A model generated the notes under the pieces. It was not told the DNA's origin. It saw only the letters and a list, made by a program, of their open reading frames with translations, and ran no database searches. Of a stretch of 64,000 nt of DNA, positions 27,291-36,036 are shown in pieces. Made by a program: the position numbers and the translations under genes. The stretch comes from PNON01 sp963757065 (GTDB lineage: Bacteria > Chloroflexota > Anaerolineae > Anaerolineales > Anaerolineaceae): contig CAVWQC010000001.1 of assembly GCA_963757065.1 (NCBI GenBank), forward strand, positions 186,001 to 250,000. Direction: 5' to 3'. Position 1 is the first letter of the stretch. The number at the start of each line of letters is the position of its first letter.

Positions 27291-27986
27291 CTATTCCAAG
27301 GTGGTTATCTTAAGATGTTCAACTTCTTCTTCCAGCTTGCCCAGCTTTGCCCTGTGCCAGAGCAGATCGATAAAAAGGATGCTAAAGACCAACAGGCTGA
27401 AGAGGAAAGTTTGCAGCATTTTTGGAGCCATATCAAATGCGGCTGAGGCAGCACTCGCTTTGCCGATCACCACCGGATGGATGGTCCTAAAAATGCGGAT
27501 CGACAGAAAGGTAAGCGGAACCGATAAGACTCCTACAATAACATATACTGCCCCGAATCTGGCTCGCCGGTCAGGATCATCAATTCCTTGCCGAAGCATT
27601 AGGTATGCGATGTATATCAGGGTCATGATCGAAGTTGTTGTTAATCGCGGATCCCAAGTCCACCAGGTGTTCCAGATCGGTCGAGCCCAGATGGAACCCA
27701 TGGCAATCGCTATGAGCGCAAAAACGATCCCGATCTCCACTGAGGCATAACTGATCACATCCCATTTTTTGTCACTGGTACGTAAATAGATTCCTCCTGC
27801 AACCGCAGCCACAATAAAACTGATCATTCCCACCCAGGCGCTGGCTACATGGAAGTAGAACACTTTCTGCACATAACCCATGACTCGTTCTACCGGAGCA
27901 TAGAAAAATACCATACCGATAGCAGCGACCACAAGGATGATTGTGATGATATCCAATATCTTGAGCTTATCTTTCATATTAGGCAT
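27291..27986 (-). CDS. ccmC: Haem exporter protein CcmC
   Basis: A 231-residue, six-helix member of the haem-handling protein family. The WWD domain is present as IWNTWWTWDPRLT, with flanking histidines in FYFHVASAW and in the IRTIHPVVIG segment. CcmC presents haem to CcmE at the outer face of the membrane. GGAGGT lies just before the ATG at 27986. It is the seventh Ccm-type gene on the minus strand, following ccmB across a 114-bp spacer that carries a low-complexity inverted repeat. Confidence 0.94.
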   Translation of the reverse strand: MPNMKDKLKILDIITIILVVAAIGMVFFYAPVERVMGYVQKVFYFHVASAWVGMISFIVAAVAGGIYLRTSDKKWDVISYASVEIGIVFALIAIAMGSIWARPIWNTWWTWDPRLTTTSIMTLIYIAYLMLRQGIDDPDRRARFGAVYVIVGVLSVPLTFLSIRIFRTIHPVVIGKASAASAAFDMAPKMLQTFLFSLLVFSILFIDLLWHRAKLGKLEEEVEHLKITTLE

Positions 27987-28015
27987 ACGACCTCCATGAG
28001 GTTATTTTGAAGCTG

Positions 28016-28087
28016 AGAATTGAGAATTGAAATTTGAAAAACAAGGCCGATCAAATAATCATTTCTCCATTCTCCATTCTCAATTCT
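28016..28087. repeat. Inverted low-complexity repeat between ccmB and ccmC
   Basis: AGAATTGAGAAT at 28016-28027 is mirrored by ATTCTCAATTCT at 28076-28087, a perfect 12-bp inverted repeat with a 48-bp spacer. Extra copies of the unit (GAGAATTGA, CCATTCTCC) lie inside. The same TTCTCAATTC unit forms the tract at 9459-9531, which suggests a dispersed intergenic element. Confidence 0.6.
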
Positions 28088-28100
28088 GATTTCATTACCT

Positions 28101-28790
28101 TCACTCCTCCACAACATAATCAAAAACCATCCAGGCGACAGCGAGAAACACCACATCATAAACGATCAGTAAATTCAACCACGGGGTGATCTCGTTCATA
28201 GGCAGCGCTTGGATAAATCCAGCGGATGCTTTAACCGCTGCCACGATCAGGGGTATGACCACCGGGAATAATAAGATCGGAAGCAGCATGTCTCTTGTGC
28301 GGGTCTGGACTGCCATACTCGCCAGTAATGTACCCACAGCAATATATCCAACAGATCCTAGTAATACTACCAATATTAACCCGAAGTTGATCAAGTTTAC
28401 ATTATAGAGCACACTGAAAACTGGAATGACCACAATTTCCACAGCAAACATGAAGACCAGGTTGCCGATTACTTTGCCCATATAGATCGCACTGCGATCA
28501 ACGGGTGCCATGAGCAGACCATCCATACAACCACGGTCTTTTTCCTGAGCCATGGAACGGTTCAACCCCAGTGTCCCTGCAAAGGTGAAAGTAACCCACA
28601 GAACCCCGGAAGTGATGGAAGCCCGTGTGCCCGCTTCCAAATCCAGGGCAAAATTAAAGATCAATACCACCAGTAGAGCGAATACCAGCATGGCGGAAAA
28701 TACTTCCCGACTGCGAATTTCAGCTGTCAGGTCTTTCCAAACCACTGCCATCATGGCTTTGTAGAACGAAGGTGATGAGGCTGCTTTCAT
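28101..28790 (-). CDS. ccmB: Haem exporter protein CcmB
   Basis: A 229-residue, six-helix permease that forms an ABC complex with CcmA and CcmC; ATP hydrolysis drives release of holo-CcmE. Family landmarks include VWKDLTAEIRSREVFSAM at the N-terminus, RSMAQEKDRGCMDGLLMAP and the LPILLFPVVIPLIVA helix. The start overlaps the end of ccmA by 4 bp. Length is normal. Confidence 0.93.
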   Translation of the reverse strand: MKAASSPSFYKAMMAVVWKDLTAEIRSREVFSAMLVFALLVVLIFNFALDLEAGTRASITSGVLWVTFTFAGTLGLNRSMAQEKDRGCMDGLLMAPVDRSAIYMGKVIGNLVFMFAVEIVVIPVFSVLYNVNLINFGLILVVLLGSVGYIAVGTLLASMAVQTRTRDMLLPILLFPVVIPLIVAAVKASAGFIQALPMNEITPWLNLLIVYDVVFLAVAWMVFDYVVEE

Positions 28791-29488
28791 TTCTGCTCCA
28801 GTGCCTGGCGATAGAAAGCTTGCAAACCATCCTGTGAAAGTTGATCACTCTTTATAGTGGAAACGATTTTTCCGCGGGATAGTACATCGAATCGATTCGC
28901 CAGATTTTGAACGCGGACAAAATCATGTGAAGTCATCAGAACTGTTCTGCCCTGAACTGCAACCTCTTTCAGCACTTCATCCAGCATATCACAGGCATCC
29001 TGGTCCAACCCGGTATGTGGTTCATCCAGCAATAGTACTTCGGGGTCGTGGAGCACCGCCCTGCCTATGGCCAACCTCTGCTGCATACCCCTGGAGAACG
29101 TTCTCACCAGGTCACCGGAACGATGAGATAATCCCACCAATTTTAATACCTGGATGACTCTTTCTGTTAATGAAGGAACTGCAAACATCCGACCATAGAA
29201 GATCAGGTTTTCTTCTGCAGTCAGGTCGCCATATAACAAAGGGAGGTGTGATACCACTCCCAGCCGCTGCCTGACACTGGCGGATTGGGATGGCAGATTG
29301 AATCCGGCTATTGAAATCTCGCCGAAAGTTGGTTTGGATAAGGAACTAAGGATGCGTAAAAGTGTGGTTTTTCCGGCACCGTTTGGTCCCAGGATCGCAA
29401 CAAATTCACCATCCGCAACCTCCAAAGATAGTTGGTTCAGGACAGTTTTAGGGCCAAAACGTTTGATAAGTTTGCGAACCAGGATCAC
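28787..29488 (-). CDS. ccmA: Haem exporter ATP-binding protein CcmA
   Basis: A 233-residue ABC ATPase. Walker A is GPNGAGKTT (about residues 35-43), the signature is FSRGMQQRLAIGRA, and Walker B is VLLLDEPHTGLD. Assignment to CcmA rests on the following ccmB and ccmC genes. The start overlaps the dihaem lipoprotein gene by 4 bp and the end overlaps ccmB by 4 bp, so the block is tightly coupled. Confidence 0.92.
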   Translation of the reverse strand: MILVRKLIKRFGPKTVLNQLSLEVADGEFVAILGPNGAGKTTLLRILSSLSKPTFGEISIAGFNLPSQSASVRQRLGVVSHLPLLYGDLTAEENLIFYGRMFAVPSLTERVIQVLKLVGLSHRSGDLVRTFSRGMQQRLAIGRAVLHDPEVLLLDEPHTGLDQDACDMLDEVLKEVAVQGRTVLMTSHDFVRVQNLANRFDVLSRGKIVSTIKSDQLSQDGLQAFYRQALEQK

Positions 29489-31410
29489 ATGAGACTCTTC
29501 AGTTTATTCTTTAATTCTTCCCGCCGTATGCCATATATGTCTTCTTTAAGTTTACCTTCTTTATACAGGTTATCCAAAACAATAATGGCATCCATGATGG
29601 ATTCTCTATCTTCCACAATAGAATTCCCTGAATCGTTTTGTTCAACCAAAGGGCTCTTCTGTTTCTGATAGAAGTATAGACCGACACCTGAAAGAGCAAA
29701 CAGGAAAATTCCCGCTCCAAACAAGACTGGATTAATTTTAATCTTTGAGTCTGCTGATGCCTGACTGGTGGAAGTGTTTCCGGATAATGACATTTTTAAT
29801 GTTGATCCGGACGATAGATTTGACCCCGTGAATAATTTAAATTTTACACCCTGATTATCCTGAATACCGCCATCAGTCAATTGTTCGCTCTTAAGCTTTA
29901 TTCCATCCACTGGTACCATCACATTGACCAAATCCACTTTCATTGGGACAGGTAATTCGAGTACCAGTTTCTTTGTATATGGGAGATCGAAAGCATATAG
30001 GACCTGGTGAGTTGCCACACCTGGATTTACCGGTACTGTGTCTGCAAATCCAGTTTCGGTCTGAAGATATCTCTCCCCGATAATGCTATCTTGGAATTGT
30101 AAATTCGCAGATCCAGCAGGCAACGTAAAATCTAAAACTCCTTGACCAGGTGTCGCAGCTACCAATACCTGGGGTGAGTTGTTGGAGATGAGGTATAGCT
30201 CAACAACTTGTACAATTCCAGGGCTGCTAAAATCGAAGAAAACATGCATCCGGTCGGCACTGACTACGGTTTTATCGGTGGTGGTATCGTAAATCGGTAT
30301 CGGGAGATCGAAGACCGTTTGATTTTCATCCACAGTTGCACCTGGATGCATGGATGGCTGCGATGAGAATTGTTGGTCGTTATAATCAACCGTTGCAATA
30401 AAGATCCGTCCACTGGGCATTTCAATATTTTCAAAGGAGTAAGCCCCATTGACATCTGCTGTCGTTTCCAGGGTGGATGTTTCCTTCATTTGGTCAAAAA
30501 TCCGTAAAGAGACAGTGAGGTGCTCTGGAATGGACAATCCGTAGTCATTCGTCAACTTCCCGGTAATATTGACCTTTTTGACCCCGGGAGTGACTGATGG
30601 AGCTTCAACTGTCAAAGTTGGATCAATTGTCGATTGAGTGGTTGTCGTAAGTGAACTTGAAGAACTATTGGTAGCTCCTGCGGTAATCACCGGTTCTATT
30701 ACTGGCTGAAATGAAAGCGACCGTATGGCAGTAATAACTGCCCATTTTTCATTTTCCGGGAGCATATTCCCAAATGCTGGCATGGCGTCGCCTAATCCGT
30801 TGGTGAGAACGTTCACCATATCCTGATTGGAGATCGCGGACATGATCCTTTGGTCTGTAAAATCTGTTGGATTCACCTTTAAGGTGGCTGCTTGTTCTCC
30901 ATCTCCCTTGCCTGTTTCTCCATGACACTGGCTGCAGACTGTGGCGTATATTTCAAACCCGATTGCCATTTGATCTGGTGTATTTTCGAGAGAAAGCATA
31001 TATGAAATGACGTCCCACCTTGACCGGTCGTCCAATTTGCTGGAAAATGCAGGCATTGATCCATTCGCATTTCCTTCGGTGATGATATTGAACCAGGTCT
31101 GAGGAACGGCATTGTGAAGCACATCGATCTGAGCCAATGCTGCAGGCGGCGTGGTGGAGTTGCCGGCATTTTGTCCGGCACCATTCCCCATGTTGCCATG
31201 GCAGGATGCGCAATAATCCGAATATACGGTCTCTCCATGAGCCGGATCTGGCGGAATTAATGGGTAAGCCACAGCGGTTGCTGCAGGAGGCAGAAATGCT
31301 GGTGTTGAATATCCGGGAGGAGGTTTAATATCTCCAGCAAGGGAAAAATTACATCCAGTAATTACAATTGAAAAGAAAACAATGGAAACAGGTAATAATA
31401 ACTTTTTCAT
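29485..31410 (-). CDS. Dihaem cytochrome c lipoprotein with beta-domain and C-terminal anchor
   Basis: A 641-residue envelope protein. The lipobox ends at Cys20 (ITGC). Two class I-like cytochrome c domains follow, with haem sites CASCH (67-71) and CSQCH (about residue 160), each with a downstream Met ligand candidate (NGSMPAF, DAMPAF). Then come a Ser/Thr-rich linker, an Ig-like or carboxypeptidase-regulatory-like beta domain (YGLSIPEHLTVSLRIFD), a further beta region, a membrane helix at about 560-580 and a charged cytoplasmic tail. It sits inside the ccm block and is presumably both a client of the Ccm machinery and an electron carrier. The overall architecture is not one I can name. Confidence 0.82.
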   Translation of the reverse strand: MKKLLLPVSIVFFSIVITGCNFSLAGDIKPPPGYSTPAFLPPAATAVAYPLIPPDPAHGETVYSDYCASCHGNMGNGAGQNAGNSTTPPAALAQIDVLHNAVPQTWFNIITEGNANGSMPAFSSKLDDRSRWDVISYMLSLENTPDQMAIGFEIYATVCSQCHGETGKGDGEQAATLKVNPTDFTDQRIMSAISNQDMVNVLTNGLGDAMPAFGNMLPENEKWAVITAIRSLSFQPVIEPVITAGATNSSSSSLTTTTQSTIDPTLTVEAPSVTPGVKKVNITGKLTNDYGLSIPEHLTVSLRIFDQMKETSTLETTADVNGAYSFENIEMPSGRIFIATVDYNDQQFSSQPSMHPGATVDENQTVFDLPIPIYDTTTDKTVVSADRMHVFFDFSSPGIVQVVELYLISNNSPQVLVAATPGQGVLDFTLPAGSANLQFQDSIIGERYLQTETGFADTVPVNPGVATHQVLYAFDLPYTKKLVLELPVPMKVDLVNVMVPVDGIKLKSEQLTDGGIQDNQGVKFKLFTGSNLSSGSTLKMSLSGNTSTSQASADSKIKINPVLFGAGIFLFALSGVGLYFYQKQKSPLVEQNDSGNSIVEDRESIMDAIIVLDNLYKEGKLKEDIYGIRREELKNKLKSLM

Positions 31411-31425
31411 GAATTTGTACTCATA

Positions 31426-31941
31426 TCATTTGATCGGTTCTATAGTAAAACCACATTTCGGACAAAATCGGTCACTTTCCTGAATTGCTCTCCCGCAACG
31501 GGGACAAAACCCGGAGCTTTTTTCTTTTAGTTCCGTTCGTCGTTTGGCGATCAACTCCTCCAGTTCATCGTAATCGTTTGTGATTTTATTTGAACTTTTA
31601 GAATTGGATGTCATTTTGGATTCATGGGTAAATCCCATATCTTCCAGTTCTTTCAATAATCCAGCGGCTTGTTGTAATAATTCCACCCTTTGAATCGGAT
31701 AAAGGTCTTCAGGAACTTTATGAAGGGAGTAATCAAAGTCCAACTCCTGGATGGAAGACAAAAGGCGTTCTTTTTCAGCTAACAAGGAAGAATGAATATG
31801 ATCCAATTTATCTTTTGCAGCACCATCAACTGGATTTAACTTACGCGAATAGCGCGCATCCTTTATGTAAAATGGTCTGCCTATAAAGGCAGCCACTAAC
31901 AATAATACGGTGAGGATCAAGAGGATAGCTGTTGTTTCCAT
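31426..31941 (-). CDS. Membrane-anchored zinc-ribbon protein of the ccm cluster
   Basis: A 171-residue protein with one N-terminal membrane helix (about residues 5-26), a helical, charged middle (HSSLLAEKERLLSSIQELDFDY) and a C-terminal double-Cys ribbon, CPRCGRAIQESDRFCPKCG. Its place between ccmG and the cytochrome gene and its single-helix-plus-helical-domain layout recall CcmI, the apocytochrome chaperone, but the ribbon is not part of CcmI. A role in assembly of c-type cytochromes is inferred from position only. Confidence 0.75.
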   Translation of the reverse strand: METTAILLILTVLLLVAAFIGRPFYIKDARYSRKLNPVDGAAKDKLDHIHSSLLAEKERLLSSIQELDFDYSLHKVPEDLYPIQRVELLQQAAGLLKELEDMGFTHESKMTSNSKSSNKITNDYDELEELIAKRRTELKEKSSGFCPRCGRAIQESDRFCPKCGFTIEPIK

Positions 31942-31986
31942 CGTGCCTATTCCTTTTTGGTTTATTTATAAATTTATATATTCCAG

Positions 31987-32562
31987 TTAATCAGATCCCA
32001 ATAATGGATCGATCAAGTTCTTAATCTCAGAACTGGAATTAAATGGACCGATCTGGATATATGCCAATTTCCCGTCCCGATCAACAATGTAGGTTTCCGG
32101 AACTCCCCTGATACGAAACATCTGGGAGATCTTTGTCCCCAGGTCCGGACCATTCGGATAGGTGGTTCCAAATTTCGCCAGGGTTGCCTTTGCTTCCGGC
32201 TCCGTATCCACATAATCCACACCCACAAAAAGAACTTCATCGCCAGGCTGGTAATATTCCCAGGTACTTTGCAGAGCATCCGCCTCGCTTTCACAGGGTT
32301 TGCACCAGGACGACCAGAAATTAATGAGAATGACCTTTCCTTTTTCGGATGTGGTATCGATCGTCTTACCGTCAAATGTAACCAATGTTATTCCTGGCAG
32401 CTCCTGGCCAACCTTTACCGGGCCTTGCTGACTGCGCTGCATTCCCATAAAAAGAAAGCCAAGAAATCCAACCAATAATATTCCCGCAACAATATAAATT
32501 GGTACAGGTAAATTCTTTCTGGTCTCTGGATCATTTGTGTCATTCGGGGGGATTACTGCCAT
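31987..32562 (-). CDS. ccmG: Thiol-disulfide oxidoreductase CcmG/ResA-like
   Basis: A 191-residue, membrane-anchored thioredoxin-fold protein (helix at about 21-41). The redox site is WCKPC (Cys87, Cys90) in NFWSSWCKPCESEA, with the GVPETYIVDRDG cis-Pro region typical of TlpA/ResA/CcmG. It should keep apocytochrome CxxCH cysteines reduced before haem attachment. It starts four bases after ccmH and precedes the zinc-ribbon gene. Confidence 0.92.
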   Translation of the reverse strand: MAVIPPNDTNDPETRKNLPVPIYIVAGILLVGFLGFLFMGMQRSQQGPVKVGQELPGITLVTFDGKTIDTTSEKGKVILINFWSSWCKPCESEADALQSTWEYYQPGDEVLFVGVDYVDTEPEAKATLAKFGTTYPNGPDLGTKISQMFRIRGVPETYIVDRDGKLAYIQIGPFNSSSEIKNLIDPLLGSD

Positions 32563-32565
32563 ATT

Positions 32566-33063
32566 TTATCCTTTTCTATTCTTTAATTCTGCTTCAATTC
32601 GTGCCAAGTACTCATCCCCCGATGATGCAGAATTTAATTTTTCCGTGGTTGGGTTGATAACTCTTTTTGGCGCCCGCAATCGATTCACGATCCACCATAA
32701 TAACAAGACACCGCCAATGATCATGACCGGTGGCAGAATGTAAACCAGCCAATTGAGTCCTTTTTTGGGGGGTTCAGGTAGAACCCGGTCGCCATATTGG
32801 GTTGCGAAGTAATCTTTGATCTCTGCTGTTGTCCAGCCCGCTTCCAGTTTTTCCCTGATGAGATCACGCCATTGTGCACAGGCCTGCGTCGGACATACAT
32901 CCAATGATATGTTTTCGCATACCGGGCAATAAAGCTGACGGGCGACCTCGTTGATCTGATCATCGGTAACCGGCTGAGTATCCTGGGCAAGTCCCAGGTT
33001 GATTCGTAATCCCGCCAGAACTAATGTGAGCAGTAACGCGGTAAAAACGACTTTCCTGTTCAT
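32566..33063 (-). CDS. ccmH: Cytochrome c maturation protein CcmH
   Basis: 165 residues from ATG 33063, with TTTGGAG upstream; the frame is open to 33150 but that region is the end of ccmF. A signal or anchor helix is followed by the redox domain with CPVC at 46-49. An unusual additional pair, CPTQAC, follows about ten residues later. The domain continues with REKLEAGWTTAEIKDYFATQYGDRVL, standard for CcmH, and a C-terminal membrane helix. It reduces or presents apocytochrome thiols to CcmF. The second cysteine pair is a family oddity worth noting. Confidence 0.92.
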   Translation of the reverse strand: MNRKVVFTALLLTLVLAGLRINLGLAQDTQPVTDDQINEVARQLYCPVCENISLDVCPTQACAQWRDLIREKLEAGWTTAEIKDYFATQYGDRVLPEPPKKGLNWLVYILPPVMIIGGVLLLWWIVNRLRAPKRVINPTTEKLNSASSGDEYLARIEAELKNRKG

Positions 33064-33085
33064 TAATCGCTCCAAATCTCTCTCC

Positions 33086-35095
33086 CTATCCTTTTTCTGG
33101 TGTCGGCCAGACCGCAACGATGGAACCAAAAATGAGGACAAGACTTCCAAGCCATAACCAGTTCACCAGCGGATTATGGTAAACCTTAAATGTTGCCAGC
33201 CTGGTGGATATAGGCTGCCAATCTACCAGGATGATATATACATCATCCTCCATGGTGCTGCGAACTCCCGGAATCGTCATGGGTTGCTGGGCATCATAAT
33301 AATAATCTCTGCGGGGATAGAGCTCCTGCAATACTTTACCACCTTTGCTGACCTCCATGACCGCCCGGGCTACATTCTTCCCATCAGCAGTATCAAATTC
33401 TGCTAAAGACTTATATGTCACAGAATAACCTGCCAGGTCGAGACTTTGACCCGGAGTGAGTGCTCCCTGGGTTTGTGTCTGGAAGGCATTAATTCCGATC
33501 ACACCTATTCCCATTAAAACAATTCCCAGGTGAATAATATATCCACCATATCGCCGGCGATTTCGTGCTGTTAATCTCCAGATCGACTCGAAGAAATTGT
33601 CACCGGTACTGCGGGAGCGAGCTCTAATACCCCGCCAATATTCATAAATTGTTACAGATATTACCAGTGCTACCAACCAGAAAGCGAATAAAGCTCCCGG
33701 CTGCTTAACACCTAAAACGAATGCAGCTACAACGGCCAGAACAGACGGAATGAAAGGTTTCCAAATGGCTCTTCCCAGGGTCTTTCCGGTCGATATCTGC
33801 CAGGCAGATAGAGGGGCAATACCCATGAGCAATAGCAGTCCACCCCATAATGGTCCGGTTGCTCTAATATACCAGGCCGGACCGAATGTGACTTTCTGCC
33901 CGGTCACAAGCTCAGATAATAAAGGAAAGAAGACTCCAAAATTGCATTCGATAAATATACCCAGGAATAACAGGTTATTTACCAGAAATAACGTTTCGCG
34001 GGAGAGGAGTGAATGGAGCTGACCTTCAGATCGTAAATCCTTCCAACGATAAACAAGCAGCCAAATGGAAACAATTAATGTGAGGGAAATAAATGCGAAG
34101 AATAACGGACCGATTGCACTCTGGGCGAATGCATGCACTGAAGATAAAACACCAGAACGAGTTAGGAATGTGCCTACTATTACCCAATCATAGGTCAGGA
34201 TGATAAGAAACATATTCCATTGCTTGAACATTCCCCGCTTTTCCTGGATCATCACTGAGTGCAGCAGGGCAGTACCGGTCAACCACGGCATCAGTGCAGC
34301 AACTTCCACCGGATCCCAACCCCAGTATCCTCCCCACCCCAGGACATCATATGCCCAGCGCATTCCCAATACCAGGCCAATCGTCAGAAACAACCAGGCC
34401 ACCAATGTCCAACGTCGGGTTAACCGGATCCAGCGATCATCGGTCCTACCGGTGATCAGAGCAGCGATGGCAAAAGCAAATGGAATTACAAAGGCAACAA
34501 ACCCTAAATAAAGCATGGGTGGATGGATGATCATCCCCGGATGTCGTAAGAGTGGATTAAGCCCTCTACCATCCTGCGGCATGAGCAAGTCTGATCCGAC
34601 TGGCGGGAACATCGCTTCGATGCGTTCGCCAGATGGTGTTGCCCAGAAACGAGTAAATGGATTTTCGAAGAAAATGGACATACTCAAGAAAAATGTGAGG
34701 GTTACCATGGTAACTACGATCACCCAGGGTAAAAACTCTCGATCGCGTGTCCAATTTCGCAGCATGACAGCTGAAGTAAAAGCAGACATCAGCCAGCTCC
34801 AAAAGATCAATGAACCCGATTGTCCACCCCATAACGCTGTCAATTTTAAGTAGAAGGGCATGCTGCTGCTGGAAACAGCATAAACATAAGAGACTTCATA
34901 GTGCCCGGTGACGATCAAATAAATAATACATCCCGCTGCCAGGGTAATTAATCCAAAAGTGATCAGGGATGCATATCTGGCGGAATCAATCCAGCGTTGA
35001 TCTTTGGTGCTTACTCCAACAATTGCAGCTACAGACGCATATATTGTGACGACGAGTGTGATAACTAATATTCCGAAACCCAAATCAACAATCAT
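33086..35095 (-). CDS. ccmF: Haem lyase subunit CcmF
   Basis: A 669-residue polytopic protein of the haem-handling family that attaches haem to apocytochromes. The WWD domain is GWGGYWGWDPVEVAALMPWL (near residues 255-275), with conserved histidines in ALLHSVMIQ and RHPGMIIHPPML. The large C-terminal periplasmic loop and last helix are present. The length matches family norms. CGGAGTAATT precedes the ATG. A terminator lies between ccmE and this gene, so ccmF probably opens its own transcript. Confidence 0.94.
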   Translation of the reverse strand: MIVDLGFGILVITLVVTIYASVAAIVGVSTKDQRWIDSARYASLITFGLITLAAGCIIYLIVTGHYEVSYVYAVSSSSMPFYLKLTALWGGQSGSLIFWSWLMSAFTSAVMLRNWTRDREFLPWVIVVTMVTLTFFLSMSIFFENPFTRFWATPSGERIEAMFPPVGSDLLMPQDGRGLNPLLRHPGMIIHPPMLYLGFVAFVIPFAFAIAALITGRTDDRWIRLTRRWTLVAWLFLTIGLVLGMRWAYDVLGWGGYWGWDPVEVAALMPWLTGTALLHSVMIQEKRGMFKQWNMFLIILTYDWVIVGTFLTRSGVLSSVHAFAQSAIGPLFFAFISLTLIVSIWLLVYRWKDLRSEGQLHSLLSRETLFLVNNLLFLGIFIECNFGVFFPLLSELVTGQKVTFGPAWYIRATGPLWGGLLLLMGIAPLSAWQISTGKTLGRAIWKPFIPSVLAVVAAFVLGVKQPGALFAFWLVALVISVTIYEYWRGIRARSRSTGDNFFESIWRLTARNRRRYGGYIIHLGIVLMGIGVIGINAFQTQTQGALTPGQSLDLAGYSVTYKSLAEFDTADGKNVARAVMEVSKGGKVLQELYPRRDYYYDAQQPMTIPGVRSTMEDDVYIILVDWQPISTRLATFKVYHNPLVNWLWLGSLVLIFGSIVAVWPTPEKG

Positions 35096-35149
35096 AATTA
35101 CTCCGGAATGCTGGTAATATAAACAAAAATAAAAGACTCAAAAAAGGAC

Positions 35150-35170
35150 AGCAGTCAGCTTCTGACTGCT
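35150..35170 (-). terminator. Terminator between ccmE and ccmF
   Basis: A 9-bp perfect stem (AGCAGTCAG / CTGACTGCT) with a three-base loop. On the minus strand it is followed by GTCCTTTTTTGAG. It separates ccmE from the rest of the ccm genes, either as a true end or as an attenuator that raises ccmE over ccmF. Confidence 0.7.
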
Positions 35171-35211
35171 ATTCTTATTCTAATCTAAATGGGATGCCAT
35201 AAAGACATTAA

Positions 35212-35688
35212 TTAATTTGCCGCCTGTTCAGGAACAGCTTCATCATAGCGGGTTGGACATTTAAGCAAAAGTTCATTGGCATGAAATACACCTTTGTCAT
35301 CCAGAGTCCCTGTCATTATGGCTTGAGCTTCATTTTTTAAGAGGTCAGGCTTTGGACCATTATAGATAACCGGTAAATGCCTCAAAGATGTATCAGATAC
35401 AGCCTGGTGCAGTACTTCTGCCAGTCCCCCCATTTTATCGATCTCCGCATTCTCCCCAGGAATATGCACAACATCAAATGTCAAATCCAGGGTATTTGGA
35501 TCAAATTTGATCGTGTCTCCCACTACTGCCCCGGAAATCCTAATTTCACGGCCAGACATTTCCTTAGCTTTGGTGTTCAATTCATTTACAGTGAGAAAGT
35601 ACTGTGCATTTGCTTGAGATGATGAAATGATCAAGTAAACAATTGCTGCAAGAATGAGTATTCCACCAAATATAAATTTCCTCTTCAT
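35212..35688 (-). CDS. ccmE: Cytochrome c haem chaperone CcmE, CxxxY variant
   Basis: A 158-residue membrane-anchored haem chaperone (N-terminal helix at 4-22, OB-fold domain after it). Family landmarks: ISGAVVGDTIKFDP, then VIYNGPKPDLLKNEAQAIMTG, and VFHANELLLKC. The covalent haem ligand in canonical CcmE is His in HxxxY; here it is Cys144 in a C-PTR-Y motif with Tyr148. That CxxxY form is known from Desulfovibrio and archaea. Here it coexists with CcmH. The gene lies upstream of a terminator, apart from ccmF. Confidence 0.93.
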   Translation of the reverse strand: MKRKFIFGGILILAAIVYLIISSSQANAQYFLTVNELNTKAKEMSGREIRISGAVVGDTIKFDPNTLDLTFDVVHIPGENAEIDKMGGLAEVLHQAVSDTSLRHLPVIYNGPKPDLLKNEAQAIMTGTLDDKGVFHANELLLKCPTRYDEAVPEQAAN

Positions 35689-35940
35689 GGGTCTCTCCCT
35701 TTATTGATTTCGGCGTGCTAATTTACATCACGAAAAACGAGTTTCCTTTGGTTTTTGGTAGAAATCACATACTATAAGGTGATTCTGCCATAACAAGATT
35801 AAAGAAATGTGAGAAGCATTCCCATAATTACCCATATTTTATCTACTTTATCAGAAATTATCAAATATTCATAGAAACTGTTCTATAAATCAATGATCAC
35901 AATTTTGATGATTCCTTGGCAAAACAGCATTTTGTCAGAA

Positions 35941-35965
35941 TAATATATCGAAAACCACGATATAT
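35941..35965. promoter_or_regulatory. Perfect inverted repeat, candidate operator
   Basis: AATATATCG and CGATATATT flank a seven-base centre (AAAACCA), giving a 25-bp dyad midway between the ccmE and decahaem starts. There is no T-run and the centre is too far from either stop to be a terminator, so an operator for a dimeric regulator is the simplest reading. Confidence 0.5.
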
Positions 35966-36036
35966 TTGGATTAATTGTCACGATTATTACATTCTGTGAA
36001 ATTTAGATAAAATTTCTCAAAAAAGGGGTTTTAATG

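Noticed and set aside
29485..31410. Reading the dihaem lipoprotein as cytochrome oxidase subunit II.
   Set aside because: No CuA motif and no pair of N-terminal helices; only cytochrome c and beta domains are seen.
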